A stretch of DNA of 39,971 nt. Source: IGN2 sp964639955. GTDB lineage: Bacteria; Bacteroidota; Ignavibacteria; Ignavibacteriales; Ignavibacteriaceae. The DNA lies in the NCBI GenBank assembly GCA_964639955.1, contig CAZXGJ010000034.1:1-39971 (forward strand), read 5' to 3'. The stretch's first letter is position 1; every line of letters starts with the position of its first letter. A model generated the notes under the pieces. The model had not been told where the DNA came from and did not search any database. It worked only from the letters and a program-made list of their open reading frames with translations. Below are positions 35,217 to 39,971 of this stretch, in pieces. Both the position numbers and the translations under genes were made by a program.

Positions 35217-36479
35217 TTAAGAATTGGAAATTAGCTTCTTAATCTTTTCAGAATTTTCTTTGTTTGCCCTAAACTTGAAAATGACCGTATCGTGATTGTA
35301 TTTAACTGAAGTTACTTCTGCAAGGTCGTGGATTTGTGATGCAAGTTTTGTCTGCTCAATTCCAAGTAACAGCTCTTCTTCAACAAATGAATCTTTAATA
35401 GTTGCTTCAATTGATTTGATTAGCGAAGAAATATTAATCCCTTTCATAGCCGAGATAATCACACTGCCCGGAAATTTATTTCTTACATATTCGATAATGC
35501 TTTTATCCTCTACCGAATCAACCTTGTTGAAAACTTTTATTTCTTTTTTGTGTTCGCTGTCAAATTCTTTCAATGTATCATCAACAACTCTCAGATGGTC
35601 TTCATAATATGGATGAGAAAGATCAATTATATGAAGAATGATATCTGATTCCCGGACTTCATTAAGTGTGCTTTTAAATGAAGCTACAAGATGTGCAGGG
35701 AGTTTTCTGATGAATCCGACTGTATCGCTAATCAGAATTTTTTCTCCGGCGAAATTAATATTTCGTGTAGTTGAATCAAGTGTTGCAAATAATTTATCCT
35801 CAGCAAAAACATCTGACTTAGTTAGAAGGTTGAACAAAGTTGACTTACCTGCATTTGTGTAACCGGCAATCGAAATTCTCACAAAATCTTTTCTACCTTT
35901 ACTTTGCGTTTGTCGTTGTGATTCAATCTCTTTCAATTTTTCTTTCAGATGACTAATCCTGGTTCTAATCATTCTTCGGTCAGTCTCAATCTGTGTTTCG
36001 CCTGGACCTTTTGTTCCAATTCCGCCGTATTGTTTTGAAAGATGTGTCCAAGCCCTCGTTAATCTTGGCAGCATATATTCAAGCTGTGCAAGCTCCACCT
36101 GTGTTTTTGCTTCTTTGGTTTTTGCACGAAGAGCAAAGATATCAAGTATCAATCCGCTTCGGTCAACTATCTTTCTATTAAAAAGTCTTTCAAGATTCCT
36201 AACCTGAACAGGAGTCAGATCATCATCAGAGATAACAAGATCTATTTCATTCAATTCAACAAGCTGAGCCAATTCTTCCGCTTTTCCCTTACCAATATAG
36301 AATGCCGGATCGATTGCTGATTTTGACTGAATAATTTTAAATATCGAATCAGCTCCTGCGGTGTCAGCAAGCTCCTCAAGCTCGGAAAGATGTTCCTCCA
36401 CCTTCTCACGGCTAATGTGTCGAGTTTGAAGTGCAATGAGCATTGCACGTTCGCTACGCTTGTTAGTTATATCAATCAA
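35217..36479 (-). CDS. hflX: Ribosome-associated GTPase HflX
   Basis: 420 residues. HflX splits stalled or hibernating ribosomes using GTP. The N-terminal HflX domain covers about 1-180 with the signature GGIGTKGPGETQIETDRR (152-169). The G domain follows: G1 GYTNAGKST (206-214), G3 DTVGF (252-256), G4 NKVD (318-321). The C-terminal portion (about 350-420) is normal in length. It lies downstream of the BatA gene, separated by an inverted octamer array, and upstream of hutH. Confidence 0.96.
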   Translation of the reverse strand: MIDITNKRSERAMLIALQTRHISREKVEEHLSELEELADTAGADSIFKIIQSKSAIDPAFYIGKGKAEELAQLVELNEIDLVISDDDLTPVQVRNLERLFNRKIVDRSGLILDIFALRAKTKEAKTQVELAQLEYMLPRLTRAWTHLSKQYGGIGTKGPGETQIETDRRMIRTRISHLKEKLKEIESQRQTQSKGRKDFVRISIAGYTNAGKSTLFNLLTKSDVFAEDKLFATLDSTTRNINFAGEKILISDTVGFIRKLPAHLVASFKSTLNEVRESDIILHIIDLSHPYYEDHLRVVDDTLKEFDSEHKKEIKVFNKVDSVEDKSIIEYVRNKFPGSVIISAMKGINISSLIKSIEATIKDSFVEEELLLGIEQTKLASQIHDLAEVTSVKYNHDTVIFKFRANKENSEKIKKLISNS

Positions 36480-36526
36480 ATTTATAAAACGGTTTTAACA
36501 TTAATAAAATATTCAAATCACTCATT

Positions 36527-36613
36527 GCATGGATGCATGGTTGCATGGATGCATGATTACATATAAACTAAAAATGAATTTTTCCATGCAGTCATGCATT
36601 CATCCATTCACGC
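36527..36613. repeat. Inverted array of octamers between the BatA gene and hflX
   Basis: Four direct octamers GCATGGAT, GCATGGTT, GCATGGAT, GCATGATT (36527-36558), a 23-base spacer, and four inverted octamers TTCCATGC, AGTCATGC, ATTCATCC, ATTCACGC (36582-36613). The array could form a long imperfect hairpin. The last unit covers the BatA stop codon (36608-36610), so the protein ends within the repeat. Confidence 0.8.
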
Positions 36614-38713
36614 ACCGGTCTTGATTTCGGTAATTTCCTTTTTAGCATTTCTGGCAATTGTCATTTCCACCAGTGCAAGAAGAATAGCAATAAGCAAAAA
36701 ATATTTCCATAACTCTGAGCCAAATCGTGCCTGCAAAATCATTTCAGCAGGATTCTCATTTTTACCAATGCGAATATGCTTCCCCTTAAAATTAATTTTT
36801 TCAAGATACTCATCAAATTCACTTTTACTTAAATATTCTGTAATTGATTCAGCCGGATCTGTGTTAACACTGACTGTTGCCAAAAGTTTTTCACCGGAAA
36901 AGAATTTATAATTTCCGCCGGTAAAAGTTGAACTATAAGAAATAAAATCTGATAACTGATTCTCATCCATATTTATAAAATCTTCTTTGTTATCAGGTCT
37001 CACAACTTTTATTTGTGGAAGTGTTCTCTCAGATACATTTACATTTATTATTTCTCCGGCAATATAATTTTCATCTCCAATGTTTTTTGAAGAAAGATAC
37101 ATAACCGATTTTGTAACTAAAGGAGCGAAAATACTTTTAATCGGAAAATCACTCCACGAAAAAACGGGAGAGCAATTGAACAATAAAACTTTTCCTTCGC
37201 CAATAGAATATTCACTCAAAAAACTACTTTCATCTTCCAGCTTGATTATACTCTTGCCTTTTCCACCGGGATTTATTTTAAAGTAAGAATATATATCAGG
37301 CGACTCAATCTGCTTCTTCTTTTCATCCATAAAAATATTTTCAAACAACGGATGATTAAAATCAGTTTCATTAAACCGGACGGATTGTCCTTTATCAGTT
37401 TTTGCAAATATTCCAGAAGCGAAAACATTTATCGAATTAAGTGAACTGATTAAATTCGTCGCTGTTAAGTCGGAGGACGGAAAAATAATTACTCCTTTAC
37501 CTGAACTAAGGAATTGATTTATTTTTTCTTTTGCGTTCAGAAAATTACTGCTTACCAAAATCATCACCTGAAAATTATTTAGCTGTATTCCGGAAATCTG
37601 CTCGGTTTTTTTCACTGTAATTTCAAAATAACTTTGGTCTGAAACCGATTTTAATGCAGCTTCAACAAGCTTAATATCTGCCGGATTATCTGCAAGAATC
37701 AATATGGAAATTTTTTCAGGTATGTTGAAAGATGTGAAGCGTTTATTATCCTCAAGAATATCATCTTCCTCAATTTCAACTAATGCATCATTAATTCCAT
37801 TAACTTTAGCAGAAGCTTCAAGGTTAACAATTTTCGATTCGCCCGGATTAAGATTCACACTTTGCTGAGCAAGTCTTTCTCCATTAATAAAAAGTGAAAC
37901 TACAAGGTTGTCTTTCGTTCTTTCTGAATAATTTTTCACTGTCGCCTCAAACTTAACAGGCTTATCCTTCTCAAATATCTGTGTGTTAATCTTCAGATCT
38001 TCAATTCCAAAATTGGATACTTCTTTCCCTGAATAATTGAATGAATAAAAACGGACTTGTTCGCCAAGCTGTTCTTTCAGATCGGAAATTTCATCTTCAT
38101 TCGCAAGTCTTCCTTTTTGAAAATCAGTGAAGAGATAAATTTCTTTGTTGAAATTTTTTGCTTCACCAATTAGTTGAGCAGCTTTAATGATTGAATTATT
38201 TAATTTACCGCTGGCGTACGAAATAGTTGCCGCATCGATTGTTTGCTGAAATTTTGCGATGTTTGAAGTCATTTCAATTTCATCCGGCTGATGCGAGACA
38301 AGTATCAACCCGAACTCATCACCTTCTTCAAATTGAGTCAGAATATCTTTTATAGCTTCCTTCGCCTGGTTGAAATAAGAACCGTTTTCATCAATGACAG
38401 ACATACTGAATGTGTCATCAAGAATAAATACGGCAGTTGTTTTTGCTGCAGAGGTTGTCCCGCCAATAGAAACTCCGACAATAGTAGGTCTTGCAAATGC
38501 AGTTACGATGCTCAGAATTATTAAAACTCTTAATGCAAGCAGCAGCCACTGCTTTAGTATTATCTTTCTGATTTTATTTTTCTGAAGTTCTTTAAGAAAT
38601 TGAAGCGTGCTGAATTCAATTTTTTTTAGCTTGCGAAGATTCAGCAGGTGAATTATAATAGGAATAGATGCAGCTAATAGTCCGAATAAAATTGCAGGAT
38701 TAAGAAACGTCAT
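36608..38713 (-). CDS. BatA/VWA domain membrane protein
   Basis: 701 residues. The N-terminal BatA region (about 1-80) has the typical MTFLNPAILFGLLAASIPII and HLLNLRKLKKIEFSTLQFL, with two membrane helices (about 6-24 and 55-77). A von Willebrand A-like domain follows, with a degenerate metal site AVFILDDTFSMS (about 92-103). Large extracytoplasmic beta-rich and amidotransferase-like regions follow (about 220-660), then one C-terminal helix (about 675-692). Relatives occur in MoxR-linked aerotolerance-type clusters with DUF58, DUF4159 and DUF4175 proteins. Here the last two are several genes downstream and no moxR is present in the window. Confidence 0.88.
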   Translation of the reverse strand: MTFLNPAILFGLLAASIPIIIHLLNLRKLKKIEFSTLQFLKELQKNKIRKIILKQWLLLALRVLIILSIVTAFARPTIVGVSIGGTTSAAKTTAVFILDDTFSMSVIDENGSYFNQAKEAIKDILTQFEEGDEFGLILVSHQPDEIEMTSNIAKFQQTIDAATISYASGKLNNSIIKAAQLIGEAKNFNKEIYLFTDFQKGRLANEDEISDLKEQLGEQVRFYSFNYSGKEVSNFGIEDLKINTQIFEKDKPVKFEATVKNYSERTKDNLVVSLFINGERLAQQSVNLNPGESKIVNLEASAKVNGINDALVEIEEDDILEDNKRFTSFNIPEKISILILADNPADIKLVEAALKSVSDQSYFEITVKKTEQISGIQLNNFQVMILVSSNFLNAKEKINQFLSSGKGVIIFPSSDLTATNLISSLNSINVFASGIFAKTDKGQSVRFNETDFNHPLFENIFMDEKKKQIESPDIYSYFKINPGGKGKSIIKLEDESSFLSEYSIGEGKVLLFNCSPVFSWSDFPIKSIFAPLVTKSVMYLSSKNIGDENYIAGEIINVNVSERTLPQIKVVRPDNKEDFINMDENQLSDFISYSSTFTGGNYKFFSGEKLLATVSVNTDPAESITEYLSKSEFDEYLEKINFKGKHIRIGKNENPAEMILQARFGSELWKYFLLIAILLALVEMTIARNAKKEITEIKTGA

Positions 38714-38874
38714 TCAGTTAAATTTATTAGTTAATTAATTTTTCTTCATGAAAATAGCAATATGTTAGCCGTTAATCTATACAGGATTTTTGCACTCTGT
38801 TAAATTTTAGTTGTTGAGAATTCATCAACCGATAGATATTATTGCACCTGATTTCATTATTATTAGAATTAAAA

Positions 38875-39351
38875 ATGGGCGAAATACTTAAAAGAAGATT
38901 AAAGCAGGAAAAATTCAGCGGAGTTGAACAGGAAGTTGTACTTAATCTGCTTGTAGCATCCAATTACCTTCATTCTGAACTTGATGAAATTTGCAACCGG
39001 TTCAAAATTACACTGGCACAATTTAATGTTTTGAGAATTTTAAAAGGCGCTCATCCCGAAGGTTATCCAAGAGGAGAAATTATCAGAAGAATGGTTGAAC
39101 CTTCACCTGATGTTACAAGATTGATTGACAGATTAATTAAGGAAGGACTTGTTGAAAGATACAGTTCAGAAAGTGACAGAAGATTATCAATGGCTCGAAT
39201 TACAAAAAAAGGGATCGCGGTTCTTAGAAAAATTAATCCTGAGATTGATAAGTTTATTTCAGATTATTCCTCGTCGCTTACGAAATCAGAGAAAGAAATG
39301 CTGTCGAACATTTGTGAGAGGTTATATGCGAAGGAAATAAGCCCCCAATAA
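38875..39351 (+). CDS. MarR family transcriptional regulator
   Basis: 158 residues from the ATG at 38875. A dimerising helix (about 1-50, VVLNLLVASNYLHSELDEIC) leads into a winged helix-turn-helix: LAQFNVLRILKGAHPEGYPRGEI, SPDVTRLIDRLIKEGLVERY, then the wing SESDRRLSMARITKKG. This is a standard MarR core. An upstream TTG at 38842 would add 11 hydrophobic residues not typical of the family. It is divergent from the BatA gene across a 161-base region that may hold its operator; no clear palindrome is seen there. Ligand and targets unknown. Confidence 0.93.
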   Translation: MGEILKRRLKQEKFSGVEQEVVLNLLVASNYLHSELDEICNRFKITLAQFNVLRILKGAHPEGYPRGEIIRRMVEPSPDVTRLIDRLIKEGLVERYSSESDRRLSMARITKKGIAVLRKINPEIDKFISDYSSSLTKSEKEMLSNICERLYAKEISPQ

Positions 39352-39353
39352 AT

Positions 39354-39370
39354 CTCCCCCAAAGGGGGAG
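39354..39370. repeat. Palindromic repeat CTCCCCC-AAA-GGGGGAG between convergent genes
   Basis: Perfect 7-bp stem, three-base loop. It sits between the marR stop (39351) and the T9SS gene stop (39382), followed by ACTTTCTGTTTCTATTTT on the plus strand. It likely serves as a terminator and belongs in style with 1438-1527 and 35136-35166. Confidence 0.8.
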
Positions 39371-39381
39371 ACTTTCTGTTT

Positions 39382-39971
39382 CTATTTTAAAACCATCATC
39401 TTTTTTACCGATACATAGTCACCTGCTGTAAGTCTGTAAACATACATTCCACTTGCAATGTTGCTTCCTGTAAACTGAACTTCTTTGTATCCAGCTTCCT
39501 GCTCTTCGTTTACCAATGTAGCTATCTCGCTTCCCAATATGTCGTATATTTTTAATGTTACTCTTGCATCCTGCGGTAGCTGGTATTGTATCGTTGTTGT
39601 TGGATTGAATGGGTTCGGATAGTTCTGCTCTAGCTTGAATTGCTTTGGACCAACATAACTGAATATAAATTGCTTCGTCATCATTATTCCCATTCCGTCA
39701 GTTATCGTAAATTCAATTGTGTCTTTTTTATTTATCGGTGCATTTCGTTCTACGTCAAATATGAACGATGCCTCAGCCTCTGACTTCGCCTCCAGAGTCT
39801 CTATCGTTTCTTCTTCTTTGCTAAAGCTCAGCGATGATGATTTCTTCGTGAGTGCAACGAATACGTTTGTGGCGGCATTCGTCTCCGATACGTTGGCAAC
39901 AGTCAGCACAATCTCGTTGCCCTTTGTGCCGGGAGCGATTTCATATACCGTCTGTGAAAATGAATGATATG
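39382..39971 (-). CDS. C-terminal end of a T9SS-sorted secreted protein (cut by window edge)
   Basis: Only the last 195 or so codons are present. The frame stays open to the last base, so the true start lies outside the window; a GTG at 39909 is internal. The visible part is a beta-rich domain (TVYEIAPGTKGNEIVLTVAN, then DTIEFTITDG) followed by a T9SS type A signal (FKLEQNYPNPFNPTTTIQY, then YDILGSEIATLVNEEQEAG, ending SVKKMMVLK). The repeat-bearing FN3-like domain of the other five is absent, and no loop insertions are seen. Function unknown. Confidence 0.9.
   Translation of the reverse strand, partial: YHSFSQTVYEIAPGTKGNEIVLTVANVSETNAATNVFVALTKKSSSLSFSKEEETIETLEAKSEAEASFIFDVERNAPINKKDTIEFTITDGMGIMMTKQFIFSYVGPKQFKLEQNYPNPFNPTTTIQYQLPQDARVTLKIYDILGSEIATLVNEEQEAGYKEVQFTGSNIASGMYVYRLTAGDYVSVKKMMVLK

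Noticed and set aside
38842..38874. TTG start for the MarR gene
   Set aside because: The extra 11 residues are unlike the family, and the ATG at 38875 gives a normal length.
39382..39909. Complete small gene starting at GTG 39909
   Set aside because: The frame is open to the window edge and the visible protein is only the tail of a larger T9SS cargo.

Overview
The window looks like a chromosomal segment from the Ignavibacteria/Chlorobi side of the Bacteroidota superphylum. The main evidence is six secreted proteins (one cut by the window edge), each ending in a type IX secretion (T9SS) sorting domain with the EQNYPNPFNPST signature typical of that group. Low GC, weak Shine-Dalgarno sites on several genes, and the BatA / DUF4159 / DUF4175 genes fit the same assignment. 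The species cannot be named from sequence alone.

Layout. Positions 1-990 hold a REP-associated tyrosine transposase (RAYT) inside two clusters of short tagged hairpins. Positions 987-13531 are a minus-strand row of five T9SS cargo genes: a BNR/Asp-box protein with a PKD domain, a subtilisin-fold peptidase with Glu in the usual His position, two small proteins with probable sugar-binding-like N-termini, and a GH57 alpha-glucan hydrolase. Positions 13690-21438 are housekeeping: a TIGR01777-type epimerase, the metK-ahcY methyl-cycle pair, a nitronate monooxygenase/FabK-like flavoprotein, ispH coupled to a small membrane gene, prfA, and a tiny membrane protein. Positions 21649-26710 are a four-gene signalling operon: histidine kinase, sigma-54 activator, STAS protein, and a REC-REC-PP2C phosphatase. 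Positions 26838-38713 hold DUF4175 and DUF4159 genes, tRNA-Ala(CGC), a membrane protein, rmuC, a GxxExxY cassette, hutH, hflX and a BatA/VWA gene. A MarR regulator and the end of a sixth T9SS protein close the window.

The most unusual signal is not a single gene. The window is full of short repeats: tagged hairpins, palindromes, and tandem 6-, 7- and 8-mers. In the T9SS genes these sit in frame at the same three loops of the shared C-terminal region. Four paralogs carry four unrelated repeat types at one loop. Three carry the same hexamer tract at a second loop. Two carry different palindromes at a third. Related palindromes occur between genes, so this C-terminal region appears to act as a tolerant landing site for genomic repeats. 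Other points of note are the GxxExxY gene framed by inverted repeats, a Cys in place of the MIO-forming Ser in hutH, the Glu-type subtilisin-fold peptidase, and an inverted octamer array between the BatA gene and hflX.

How genes may work together. The GH57 enzyme and the two small T9SS proteins may act outside the cell on alpha-glucans (inference). metK and ahcY make S-adenosylmethionine and remove S-adenosylhomocysteine. The signalling operon links a PAS-type sensor kinase to sigma-54 transcription and to a STAS/PP2C partner switch whose kinase is not encoded here.
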